From positions 62,001-126,000 of the forward strand of contig JAKSYS010000048.1 of assembly GCA_022925895.1 (NCBI GenBank): DNA of 64,000 nt, read 5' to 3'. A program made the position numbers and the translations under genes. Shown here one piece after another: positions 21,089 to 31,333 of the stretch (its first letter is position 1; every line of letters starts with the position of its first letter). Source of the DNA: Fragilaria crotonensis. Its lineage: Eukaryota > Bacillariophyta > Fragilariophyceae > Fragilariales > Fragilariaceae. The notes under the pieces are model-generated. The model ran no database searches. It saw nothing but the letters and a program-made list of their open reading frames with translations, and was not told where the DNA came from.

Positions 21089-22630
21089 ATGAGCACCCCT
21101 GAAGAAGTTGCCGCAGCCGTCGCAGATGCTGTCAATGCTTCCCTTGCTGCGCAAGCTGGCGCTATGCAGGCTTTGACGGATGAGATCGCCGAACTTCGTC
21201 TCCGCGTCCCTGCTGGTACCGCTGCTCCCACTCAACTCTTTCCACCGGTTCCTCCAGCTGGTGCTGCCGTTCCTCCAGGTGCTTCTACTATCATCGGGAC
21301 TTTTGGCGATCTCCTTGGTGACTTTCTTCCTACCGAACGTACCCAAATCGAGCTTGAACATTCTTCCATGCAAGTCCTCTCAAAGGCAGACAGAATTCGT
21401 CTCACCGCTTCTGATAAGAACAAGATCTACAACACTTTCATCAAGGGGACCACTTCCAAATTCAAGGCCGCTTCCACGATTGTCGGTTTGGACGAAATAT
21501 CCACCATCGACAACATCATGTCCTTTGCCCAATTGCGTCTTGAACTCCAGAAACACATCACCAGTGTGTCCGCCCATTCCGTCTTCCTCATCCTCAAGTT
21601 TGATGTCTCCGGGACTCTTATCGATCCAGATAGCGCTCTCGGTTCTCCGATCAACTTGCTTTCGGCCAGTAACATGCCTCTGATTCAAGACATCGAGAAG
21701 TCCACATTCTTCCATTTCAAGCGTGGCTCCGCTTTCAATCAAGAGAACCTAGCCTGGTCATACGAAGCAATTCGCAACTCGTGCGACAAGGATCTCCAAG
21801 GAATCATCGACGCAAAGATGTTGAAGTACCAGTCGATCGAGCGATTCGGTCCTCTCTACTACTATGAACTTGTGCAGCAGATGACAACCGTTGATTCGAA
21901 GGCAGTGCGCGCCATTACCCAAGAACTTACCTCTCTCAATATTGTCGACCAGGAAGGACAATCGATAGCCAAGACTGCAAAGATCGTTCGCTCAACCATC
22001 ATCTGGTTAGAGATGGTCAACATGTTACCACCGGACATCGACGCCATCGTTTATGATATCTTGGAAACATGTACCGTCGCGGACTTTCAACTCTTCCTCA
22101 AAACTCTCTCCACCACGGCAAATCTCAACAAAGTCCCTCTCTCTGCAATTCATCTCCTTGACAAAGCAGAAGAGCACTATCGTGCTCTCATCATTTCTAA
22201 ACGCTGGGATGCCATCGGGCATCAAGGCTCGTCGTTCCAAGTTCAACGTGCGCCCCAGGGTGGTAACTCCAAATTTGGCGCCGGTGCTGGTAAACGCGAA
22301 CGCACTCCCTTTGTCATGCCACCTTGGAATCGCACGGCTCCGACCGGAGAAGAACCTCACGAACGGACTTTCGAAAACAAGGTGTTCAAATGGTGCGGTG
22401 TATGCGAGCGCTGGTTCTTCGGCGATCGCGGACACTTAACTCACGAACACGTGCCCGGCTTCACCGTCACCAACCGTCGACCTAGGGGAGCCAACAACGT
22501 TCCAGTACCAGCAGCTACCCTTTCTGCTGCCAACAGTGTCACCCCTGCTGTCGACACCGCATCATCATCCGGATCCGACTCGGAACCTACTCCATCCCTT
22601 CAACGCAACTATTTCAATGGCGGCCTCTGA
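21089..22630 (+). CDS. Gag of copia element 1
   Basis: 513 residues, from an ATG 336 nt inside the 5' LTR to TGA at 22628-22630. The N-terminus is Ala-rich (PEEVAAAVADAVNASLAAQ), followed by a helical capsid-like region. Near the C-terminus lies WCGVCERW...HLTHEH, a C-x2-C...H-x2-H type zinc knuckle variant instead of the classical CCHC box. Expected to form the nucleocapsid particle and bind element RNA. The stop codon is followed by C and then by an open frame into pol. Confidence 0.85.
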   Translation: MSTPEEVAAAVADAVNASLAAQAGAMQALTDEIAELRLRVPAGTAAPTQLFPPVPPAGAAVPPGASTIIGTFGDLLGDFLPTERTQIELEHSSMQVLSKADRIRLTASDKNKIYNTFIKGTTSKFKAASTIVGLDEISTIDNIMSFAQLRLELQKHITSVSAHSVFLILKFDVSGTLIDPDSALGSPINLLSASNMPLIQDIEKSTFFHFKRGSAFNQENLAWSYEAIRNSCDKDLQGIIDAKMLKYQSIERFGPLYYYELVQQMTTVDSKAVRAITQELTSLNIVDQEGQSIAKTAKIVRSTIIWLEMVNMLPPDIDAIVYDILETCTVADFQLFLKTLSTTANLNKVPLSAIHLLDKAEEHYRALIISKRWDAIGHQGSSFQVQRAPQGGNSKFGAGAGKRERTPFVMPPWNRTAPTGEEPHERTFENKVFKWCGVCERWFFGDRGHLTHEHVPGFTVTNRRPRGANNVPVPAATLSAANSVTPAVDTASSSGSDSEPTPSLQRNYFNGGL

Positions 22631-25600
22631 CTCTTCGGTCGGACGCTGTTACGATCCTTCACTCCAACGACAACGTCCACAGGCCTTCTAGCATCTCCTT
22701 TCCGCTTTCTCATTCAAAGTTGTTCTTGGGCAAGTCGTTCTCTACCCTTTCACGACTTCGAGCGTCGTATCATCTGTCTCGCGCTTTCCCACCTCTTCCA
22801 GGTTTCACCCCTCGGTAAACTTCTTCGCACCCTTCTCTACCAATGGTTCCTCTCTCGCTTTCGCATCCTTCTCTACCTCATGTTCCGTTCTCCGCTCTAT
22901 CTATTTCTCGCTCTTCTCCATTTACTGAGTGTACCCTCTCCTCCGATCTCTCCGAATCCATACTCGTGTCGTCTCCTTCCCGACCTTGAAGACGAACTAC
23001 AACATCGCGACAAACCTCACAATCCATCATTCTGTCCTATGCACCTACCTTTTCTACGTCTCCTTTCGGATGATTGTTGTCTTCCGCTCGCTCTCCACTC
23101 CCATATACAGCGTTCGGACTTCGATCCGGACTTCGTAGCAACACTCCTATCTCGTGGTACCGACGACGACATCGTTGACATCATCCTCGACACGGGATGC
23201 ACTTTTGCCATCACTCCAGATCGTCGCGACTTCATCGAATACCACGAAGGCTCCGTTGGAAAGGTTCAAACGGTCAATGGTCCTACTCCCGTCGTCGGCC
23301 ACGGACTAGTTCGCTGGACTCTCATCAGCGAAGACGGCTCTCTTTCATATCTCGTTGTCCCATGTCATCACGTTCCGGCGTCCAAGGTACGATTGCTCTC
23401 CCCACAAGATTACTGTCTCTACAATGGCCTCGATGGCTCTCGCGATCAATATGGTGGCAACTCCAACTACTTCTGGATGAATGCCAACAAGACCGGTTCT
23501 CGCTTCCAATGTCCCATCGACCCTCGCTCAAATCTCCCGGTCGCTCTCGCCAAATTGCCTTGCCATCAGGACGGACAATGCTCGTCGCCAACCACATCTC
23601 CTCCCACATGTATCTCTTGCCAACGCCAAAGTATCGCCTCTTTGTCCGTCTTCGACGAGACGAATCAAAACCTCACCGGCGCCCAGAAGGAACTCTTACT
23701 TTGGCATTCTCGGCTTGGTCATCTCGGCTTCTCCCACGTTCAGCGCCTCATGCGCCCTCGAGACATCGAGCGGCTCTCTTCGTCATCCAAACCTACATCT
23801 GCCGATGCTTGTCTCGTCCCCAAGCACCCCTCCACTCGCACGTGCCAACCACCTCTCTGTGCTGCCTGTCAAATCGCACGCGCAAAGCGTCGCAGCACCG
23901 ACGTCTCTACCACAACCGTTCACTCCGAACAACTCCTGAAGATTGGCGACCTTCAACCAGGGGGACGTGTCTCTATCGATCAGTATGAATCTGCGGTTCG
24001 CGGTCGCCTCTCCACCAGTCGAGGCATGGAAAGTTTCGGGTCCAAGTACGCCGGCGGCACCATCTTTTGTGACCACGCAAGCGGCTTCATTCAATGCTTC
24101 CACCAAGTTTCTCTCCGCGCGGCCGACACTCTCATTTCAAAACGTGCTTTCGAACGCATTGCCAAGACCTGCGGAACGAAAATAATGTCATATCATGGCG
24201 ACAACGGAGTGTTCAAGTCGAAAGAATTCACTGACGCGCTTGCCTCTGACGAACAAAACCTCACACTATCTGGCGTTGGCGCACATCATCAAAACGGCGT
24301 CGCCGAGCGCGCTATTCGAACTGTCACCGAACGTGCTCGCGCCATGATGCAGCATTCTTTCCTCCATTGGCCTGAAGAATTCCAAATCGACCTCTGGCCT
24401 TTTGCCCTCGATCATGCATGCTGGATGTACAATCACACTCCGCATCGCTCTCATGGTTGGGCCCCAATCGAAATCTTCTGCGGATCCAACATCGCATGCC
24501 AACACCTGCAACGAGTCCGAGTGTGGGGCTGCCCCAGCTACGTTCTAAGCCCCACGCTCCAAGACGGAAAGAAGATCCCAAAGTGGGCCCCTAAGGCACG
24601 TCGAGGACAGTTTCTCGGATTCAGCCGCAACCATTCGTCAACCATCGGGCTCGTTCGCAACCTCCAAACTGGATCCATCAGCCCACAATTTCACGTCGTA
24701 TTCGACGAACTCTTCACCACCGTTCACAGCGTCGACGAGGATAACGACACATGGATCGAACTCTTCATTTCGGAAAGGGAATATTATGGCCCCGACGAAG
24801 ACGAAGAAGCTGATGACGGTCTCACGTTTCCCGAGATCGATCCCAATTGGCTTCCCATCGCAGAACTACCTATTCCCATCACCGTACCACCACCGGCTCC
24901 GAACGTAACTCTTCCAGCTCCTGCCGACGACATGCCAGAGCCAGCCGAGGAGGACGATCCAATACCATTTGAGGACATTGCTGCCGTTCAACCTGAAATT
25001 GTCGAGCCTCCTCAAGCCCCACCTGAACGTACTCAACGAGCAAGACGTCCCAATCAACGCGTGTTCGGCGACGAATGGACCAACCACACCGTCCAATTGA
25101 CGCCGTCGTCGCGCACCCTCCTTGGACATATTGTCCCAAATCTTTCACATGATGACCTATTTCTCCATTCGCTCGATTGGGATGCTCCATTCTCGGACGA
25201 TTACGCGTCCTATCACGCTATCAACGAGCTCCACACCGACCCCTTTTCAAATGAGATCGAGTGGTTCCATCCTTTCACTCTTGCTGCTAAGGCATCCAGC
25301 GCAGATACACCAACACTTCGCGACATCCAACGTCTTACTCCGCAAGAGATTGACCTCTGGTACGAGGCCATGGATATCGAGCTCGCAGCCCTTCGCGACA
25401 AGAACACCATGACCGAAATTGCTCGCTCCGACGTTCCTCATGGCCATCAGATCATCAGATCTACATGGGCTTTTCGGAGAAAGCGAAGACCAAATGGTGA
25501 GGTTCACAAATTGAAGGCGAGGTTTGTCGTTCGAGGTGATCTCCAAATTCTCAACAGCTCAGAAGGCACTTACTCGCCAGTTGTTGATTGGAGCACCGTT

Positions 25601-26896
25601 CGCTTACTCTTTATTCTCACCGTTGCACAATTCCTCAAGAGCACTACCATCGACTTCAACGCCGCCTTCGTCCAATCCGATTTGCCAGAACCAATCTATC
25701 TAGAACTTCCACCAGGTTATTCGGTTCCAGGGGAGGACAAAGTATACAAGGTGATCAAATCCTTGTATGGAGATGTCCGCGCCGCGAAGCTTTGGTACCA
25801 ACATCTCAGCGCAGCTCTTGTCGACAAGCTGGGTTTTCAACGGAGCACCATCGATTCATGCTTATACTTCCGAAACGGTCTCGTGTTCGCTTTTTACGTC
25901 GATGATGGCATCATTGTCAGCGCCAATGATGAAATGATTGCAACCTTCATTGCAGAACTCCGAGAGTGTCGTTTTGATCTTGGTGTAGAAGACGATTACG
26001 CAGGCTACCTCGGGGTTGACATCATTACTCAAGCGGATGGCTCCATTCTAATGCGGCAAACTGGGCTCATCGAACGCATTCTTGTCGATCTCAATCTCTC
26101 CGATTCTACCTCCTCCAAGCCTACTCCCGCGTCCGACATTCTTGGTTCTCACAAAGACAGTCCTCCGTTCGACCATTCGTTCAATTATCGCTCCGTTCTG
26201 GGAAAGATTATGTATCTGTCATCCAATACCCGATGTGAGCTTTCCGTCTCCAACCACCAATGCGCGCGCTTCTCCGTCGACCCTCGCGTGCCTCATGGCG
26301 TTGCCCTCAAACGCATCGGTCGTTATCTCTTGGGTACTCGCGACAAAGGCATGATTATCCTTCCCACCACCGATCTCACTCTCGATTGTTATGCTGATGC
26401 CGACTTTGCCGGTTTATTCTCATCCTCCGATCCAAACGATCCGAAATGTGTCAAGTCTCGCACCGGATTCGTCATCATCCTCGCCGGCATTCCTGTCGCC
26501 TGGGTCAGCAGACTTCAGATCGAAACTGCCCTCTCAACCATGGAAGCCGAGTACATCTCACTATCTCAAGCTCTTCGTATGCTCTTGCCGCTTCGCATCA
26601 TTCTTGACGAAGTCACTTCATCACTAAATCTAAAGAAAGATCCTCATTCCGCCATCAAGTCCACAATCTTCGAGGACAATCAAGCTTGTCTCTCTCTTGC
26701 GACATCAAGCCCTCCTAAGATGACTCCTCGTTCCAAAAGCATCGCCGTCAAGTATCATTGGTTCCGCGAACATCTCGAACCGGGTGTCGTCGACATCGTT
26801 CCTATCGCGTCCTCTGAACAATTAGCAGATATCTTCACCAAGCCCTTGGGTTCAATTCAATTCGTGTACCTTCGGAAGAAATTGCTTGGATGGTGA
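22631..26896 (+). CDS. Pol of copia element 1 (protease-integrase-RT-RNase H), in frame with gag
   Basis: Open without interruption from the codon after the gag TGA to TGA 26894-26896; the first ATG is 22880, giving 1,338 residues if used. Numbering from that Met: protease ILDTGCTF (about 103), pre-integrase zinc region LLLWHSRLGHLGF (about 273) and CAACQIARAKR (about 330), integrase core DQYE (about 366), HGDNGV (about 440) and NGVAERAIR (about 473), RT DFNAAFVQSD (about 928) and FYVDDGI (about 1006), RNase H DCYADADF (about 1170), STMEAEY (about 1220), and the C-terminal ADIFTKPLG. No catalytic residue appears lost. Expression probably depends on readthrough of the gag stop, because the 83 codons between the stop and the first Met are open too. 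Confidence 0.92.
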   Translation, partial: LFGRTLLRSFTPTTTSTGLLASPFRFLIQSCSWASRSLPFHDFERRIICLALSHLFQVSPLGKLLRTLLYQWFLSRFRILLYLMFRSPLYLFLALLHLLSVPSPPISPNPYSCRLLPDLEDELQHRDKPHNPSFCPMHLPFLRLLSDDCCLPLALHSHIQRSDFDPDFVATLLSRGTDDDIVDIILDTGCTFAITPDRRDFIEYHEGSVGKVQTVNGPTPVVGHGLVRWTLISEDGSLSYLVVPCHHVPASKVRLLSPQDYCLYNGLDGSRDQYGGNSNYFWMNANKTGSRFQCPIDPRSNLPVALAKLPCHQDGQCSSPTTSPPTCISCQRQSIASLSVFDETNQNLTGAQKELLLWHSRLGHLGFSHVQRLMRPRDIERLSSSSKPTSADACLVPKHPSTRTCQPPLCAACQIARAKRRSTDVSTTTVHSEQLLKIGDLQPGGRVSIDQYESAVRGRLSTSRGMESFGSKYAGGTIFCDHASGFIQCFHQVSLRAADTLISKRAFERIAKTCGTKIMSYHGDNGVFKSKEFTDALASDEQNLTLSGVGAHHQNGVAERAIRTVTERARAMMQHSFLHWPEEFQIDLWPFALDHACWMYNHTPHRSHGWAPIEIFCGSNIACQHLQRVRVWGCPSYVLSPTLQDGKKIPKWAPKARRGQFLGFSRNHSSTIGLVRNLQTGSISPQFHVVFDELFTTVHSVDEDNDTWIELFISEREYYGPDEDEEADDGLTFPEIDPNWLPIAELPIPITVPPPAPNVTLPAPADDMPEPAEEDDPIPFEDIAAVQPEIVEPPQAPPERTQRARRPNQRVFGDEWTNHTVQLTPSSRTLLGHIVPNLSHDDLFLHSLDWDAPFSDDYASYHAINELHTDPFSNEIEWFHPFTLAAKASSADTPTLRDIQRLTPQEIDLWYEAMDIELAALRDKNTMTEIARSDVPHGHQIIRSTWAFRRKRRPNGEVHKLKARFVVRGDLQILNSSEGTYSPVVDWSTVRLLFILTVAQFLKSTTIDFNAAFVQSDLPEPIYLELPPGYSVPGEDKVYKVIKSLYGDVRAAKLWYQHLSAALVDKLGFQRSTIDSCLYFRNGLVFAFYVDDGIIVSANDEMIATFIAELRECRFDLGVEDDYAGYLGVDIITQADGSILMRQTGLIERILVDLNLSDSTSSKPTPASDILGSHKDSPPFDHSFNYRSVLGKIMYLSSNTRCELSVSNHQCARFSVDPRVPHGVALKRIGRYLLGTRDKGMIILPTTDLTLDCYADADFAGLFSSSDPNDPKCVKSRTGFVIILAGIPVAWVSRLQIETALSTMEAEYISLSQALRMLLPLRIILDEVTSSLNLKKDPHSAIKSTIFEDNQACLSLATSSPPKMTPRSKSIAVKYHWFREHLEPGVVDIVPIASSEQLADIFTKPLGSIQFVYLRKKLLGW

Positions 26897-26990
26897 TTTT
26901 TCAAGGTCGTTATCCATGTCACATCCTATATATACATATGTGTATATCTTTTGACGGTATGCGTGCATGTACATGCTCCGTTTGACATCT

Positions 26991-27005
26991 CAAAATCCAG
27001 GGGAG
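26991..27005 (+). other. Polypurine tract of element 1
   Basis: The purine-rich stretch AGGGGAG abuts the TG of the 3' LTR, the expected position of the plus-strand DNA primer. Confidence 0.7.
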
Positions 27006-27394
27006 TGTAGGTATACAAGATGTACACTATGTCGGTGACTGTCGTGTGTGACGTCACCGATGTCGTGATCTATGTACCTTTCATTTATATTTTTCGGTTT
27101 CAAACTATTTCAAACTGAAACACACGTTCATCGTTATCCCACGATGAACATATGCATTCACTTTCTAATTAGCTCACAATATTTCTAATAACAACATGTA
27201 TCACATCTATACTACATCACGGCTTTCTATGCCATTACTGCTATTCGATCGGTCTACGTTCTAAACACATCGTCGCCTCGCTACTTCTCACCATGTCGCC
27301 ATGCATCCTCCGTTCATTCACAGTCAGACATTCCCTTTTGATATGCGCGTTCCGTACTTAAGACGGGATGGCCTTTACAAAAGAGGGAATCACA
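27006..27394 (+). repeat. 3' LTR of copia element 1
   Basis: 389 bp, same length and apparently same sequence as the 5' LTR, including TGACGTCA at 27049-27056. The element's transcript should end here; antisense or readout transcription could affect the downstream half of the disrupted host gene. Confidence 0.95.
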
Positions 27395-30300
27395 AGTCTG
27401 CACTGTTTCCCAAAGGAAAGGACGGATCACTGGAACGTGTTGGCCGAAACAATAGCAAGGGCCTACGGATACGTATGGAGAACAACACGGTGCAAGTCCG
27501 AACCCGTGGTGCCTCCGTTCCTCCGGAAGGGGCGTCAAAAATATTTGTATACGCCGCCCCGACGACTTCGAATCCGACCCTCTCATCAGCGATTCCAACG
27601 ACCTCGCTTGAGACCGATGCAACGCTGGCACCAACAAGTTCAGCAGGGCCGTCAAGCCCGCCCAGCACCATTCCCACTCGCACGACGATCAAGATCGTCA
27701 TTACCAACGCGTTCTATGTATCCAACAACGTCGGGTTGACATCCGTCAACTTTTCAGAGAGCACTTCCATTTACAAGAAACTGAATGGCACCTACAATTC
27801 ACTATTGGAGTTGCTTTACCCTGTTGATGAGACGACCGAGCTGATTGGAAGCAGTATCGTCAACGTTCAAGATTTTCCTTGTGAACTGTCTGCCACTGGT
27901 GGGACCTTGTGCCAAAAGGTCAAAGCAAACCACACTGTTGCATTGATCGACTCTGACGTTGATGTGAATAAAACGTACGACAAGTTGATGACGCTAATTG
28001 ACGCTTCTGTCGGTGACGGTAAACTTCAAGAGCTGCTGGTGGCGGAATATCCTGACTCGCATCTGACTATTCGAAAGGAAATCGACGATGTGGTCGAAGT
28101 TGTTGTTCGCAACTCCTTTCTGCTGAAGGACACAGAATTTGTCAACGAGGTCACGTTACAACCCGAAAGTAATGCGTATCGGCTGCTGCAGGATGGCTAC
28201 GAATTCATGAATTCTGACATCGTTACCAGCAGCAATGTCTCTGACATTGCATACGTTCCCAAGAGCGCAACACTGATGAAAATTGTTGGCATTAACTGTC
28301 CAGAAAATTCTGATTCCCTTTGCCAGAATGTCTCGGCAAGCTACAATGTTACCGTAGCTGCCTCGAGTGGTGCTGATGCGCAATTAGTATTGGGACGGCT
28401 GAGCAATTTGACATTAGCAGCAATAACTTCCGGAAATCTGCAGGATGTATTGCATGTGCTGAACTCCAGCGTTCCGTTTCGCACAGTCGATGTAAACGGG
28501 AGTTCGCCGATCCCACTTGAAAGCGATGTTGAAGCCGATGCTTCGGAAGGGTTTGAAACCGATGCTGCCGACCTTGCTATCGACGTGACGTTTTCTTTTG
28601 CAGTCTCGCTGGACTCGGCCATTACGATTGGAGGCAATCTAATCCAACAGCTTCGTTGGGCGGTGGCAAACATAAGTGCAGGGTACAACGATGAGTCGTT
28701 GGGAACAACACTTCAGGGAAGCGGGCGCCTAGACTTTTTTGTTCCAATCATATGCCCTTCAGACAATGGCTACAACGGTGTCCCAACAGGCAATGACACA
28801 ACTTCAAATAACAGGGATCGAAGGGATGGTCGAAGCGATACACCGATCAAGAGGAAGAGACGCTCACGCTCGCCATCTGACATTTTCTCCGAGGGTTCTA
28901 AAGGCAATGAAACTCCAGCGACAACTAAGGAAGGGGCTGGCGGAGACATGACATCGCTCGACGAGACGACAGCAACACTGCCACCGGGTGATAATACAAC
29001 CGAGCCTGTTTCCGTTAATGAAACAGTTCCCAACAGAAGGGAACTCGCTGTTTCAACTTTGCGGAAGGCGACCGAGGTGGTGCAGAAAGGTGTAGGCGAA
29101 TCGCATTGTTTCACATTGTTTGGATCGTTCAAAGTGCAACCGCTGCATTCAAATGTCAGCACGCTTGCCGTTCAGCAAGAGTTCACAGAGCGCTTTGAAA
29201 GGAAGCTGTTTAATGGCGAGCTCCAACGTGCGATGCAATCACGGCCCGTGCTTTCGCACCTACGCACTTTAGGAGACCAGGGGCTGAAATTGGCACGGCC
29301 TGCTGCTGCGAAAATTCAGTCTGCTTTCACCATATTGTCGCCCGTACCGCTTCGACCAGAGGATTTAGAATCCGGAGGCTCTACGAGGAATAAGCTTGAG
29401 CTGGCCTTTTCCACCCTCATTGAAGTCATTCTTGGAAAATCATCACTTTCATATCTGGAAGGCAGTTCAAATATAGAAGACATTGACGATGCAAGGTGTC
29501 CCACGGCAAGCTCGTCTGGAAATCACTGCTACCTGGTCGAAGGTTCATACGCAGTTCGACTATCTAATTCAGCTGACGAAGCGGCAACCAAAGGAGAATT
29601 GGGAGCTGCAACCAAGCAGGCAATCGACGATGGAGAGCTGCAAAAGTCATCGATTCAGATTTATCGCTTTGGGTCGTGTCGGGGTTGCCGTCCGGACCAA
29701 GCACCTCTACTCCAACTCAAGCCCCAACCACTGCACCTTTAAGCGATCCCACAATATCGCTGACTAGAAGGCCTTCTGTGCAGCCTCCCTCGACTCCATC
29801 ACCTTTCGATCCTTCGAACACCGGGAAGTCGCCGCCAACACAGTCAGAGTGGCAATCGGTTGAACCTTCCAACAACTTGGATCCGTCGATTACCCCAACA
29901 ACGCCGCGATTCCCATCAGCTGTCCCCTCCACATATCCCTCGAAAATTCAATCACTGTCGCCATCTGCCATCCTTTCACGTCCTCCCTCCCACGCATTAT
30001 CAGTAACTCCACCGCCCTCATCTAGGCCATCGCATCATCTCCCACCAACAGAACCTGAAGCGCTCGGGCTGTCGACCGTTCAGGAAGCCCCGATTGCTAT
30101 CACTGCCGGGAGCTATGTGGCTTTAGCCATGGGAATTCTTCTTTTGTGTCTATGCGGAATCGGAATCGGCCTCGGCTTTGGGTACAAGAAACGCCAGAAA
30201 GCCAAGGATGGCGATCCTGACGACGAAAAAATTGAGAGCAACCCATTCAACACTGCTGATTTTAATACATTTTGGGACGCAGAATGCAAGATGATCCATC

Positions 30301-31333
30301 CACCGTTGCAAGATCACACTGATGTTGAGTGGGACTTCGAGGATTCTACGAGTTTAGCTAGTCCGTCCGAGTCATCTGCAACACAAGATCCTTCGGTGGT
30401 GGAGTCAGCAGCTTCCACTGGTCACGGGGGCTTCTCAATTTTCCGGCGCAAGGCGAAAGATGAGAAAGTCAAATTCGAGAAGGATTCTGACATGTTCGCC
30501 CTCGATAAATGTATTCATTCGGTCCAAGTCCAAGACATCACGGACGCTGCATGGGGATACAATATTGATGAAGAGGATTTGGATGTATTTGATGCGTGCG
30601 CTACTGGCGTTCCGGAAATTTCGGCTAAAACAAGTTCTTCCCTTGGAACGAAACTTGCAAAATTAGATAGACGTTGGAACAGCATGACCGACGCACACGC
30701 TGGCATAAGCTCATTTGGGTTGCCGAAGTCTGTCGATGCCGTTGGAAGTGGCTTCAGCAGAAGCTATTCCGATTCGTCAGAGGGGTCAACGTATATAAGT
30801 TTCCCAGCCTCAGGGTCCGAATTGGACGATACATGCGCCGACAGTCGTTACGATACATAATATTGTGCGGAGTGTCCAGTATCAGCTGCCTCTCATATGT
30901 GAGGAGGTGCTAGAAACAACATCTCCGAGAATGGGTTCACCACGAATTGGCATCCGGTGTGTTTCTCATGGCGAGCGGTTCTGCATGGGAAAGGGACGTT
31001 CTTCGGCGGTTATCTCGGCAATCTTCGAACGAATTAGTTGTTGGAACGAAAAGATTTGGGTGACGAGGTATCAGTGACCATTTTGAAGAGGGATCTGCCC
31101 AGTGCTTCATGACTGCGTCGGGACGGCACAAGCAAGGCCCATCACGGGGATGCTGCCAACTCGATGCTTCGCACTTGGGTGTGGGGGAGGTTAGTTCATC
31201 AACGTAAGATCAGCACAGGACGCAAAATTGGTGTTTGATTTGTTATAGGTAGTCAACATCTGGATTGACTTCTGTGTGTCTTCAACTATGAAGTGATTAC
31301 AGTAGTCAAGAGTGGAGAGCGTTTATTTTTGTT

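Larger units (their letters stand above)
20364..27394 (+). mobile_element. Ty1/copia LTR retrotransposon, element 1 (complete)
   Basis: 7,031 bp from TGTAGG to ATCACA, flanked by the 5-bp target duplication AGTCT (20359-20363 and 27395-27399). The two 389-bp LTRs look identical by eye, so the insertion is recent. Order: 5' LTR, primer binding site, leader, gag, TGA, pol (protease, integrase, RT, RNase H), polypurine tract, 3' LTR. The integrase-before-RT order defines copia. All catalytic motifs are present, so it may be autonomous. Confidence 0.95.
19986..30860 (+). pseudogene. Large four-module type I membrane protein gene, split by a copia insertion and a 1-nt frameshift
   Basis: The left part (19986-20363) has a signal peptide (IVSSVLLQILLSACVCS) and an EF-hand loop DVNHDGKLSASEY, and ends at codon TCT, the last base before the 5' LTR. 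The right part resumes in the same frame at GCA 27400, after the 3' LTR and the duplicated AGTCT. It continues to 29742 and, after a frame change near 29643-29648, to 30860. It holds a Thr/Ser/Pro linker, four related modules of about 130 residues ending in a G-x-LQ motif (GDGKLQELL, SGNLQDVL, NGELQRAM, DGELQK), a Ser/Pro/Thr stalk, a membrane helix (YVALAMGILLLCLCGIGIGLG) and a tail of about 220 residues. Module 3 contains a charged insert with KRKRRSRSP. The frame change fits loss of one A from a five-A run. Family unknown; extracellular Ca2+-binding or adhesion-type receptor is a guess from layout. Confidence 0.8.

Noticed and set aside
23197-23988. 263-codon shadow frame inside copia pol
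   Set aside because: Ser/Arg-rich translation of the pol codons in another frame; pol itself is intact.
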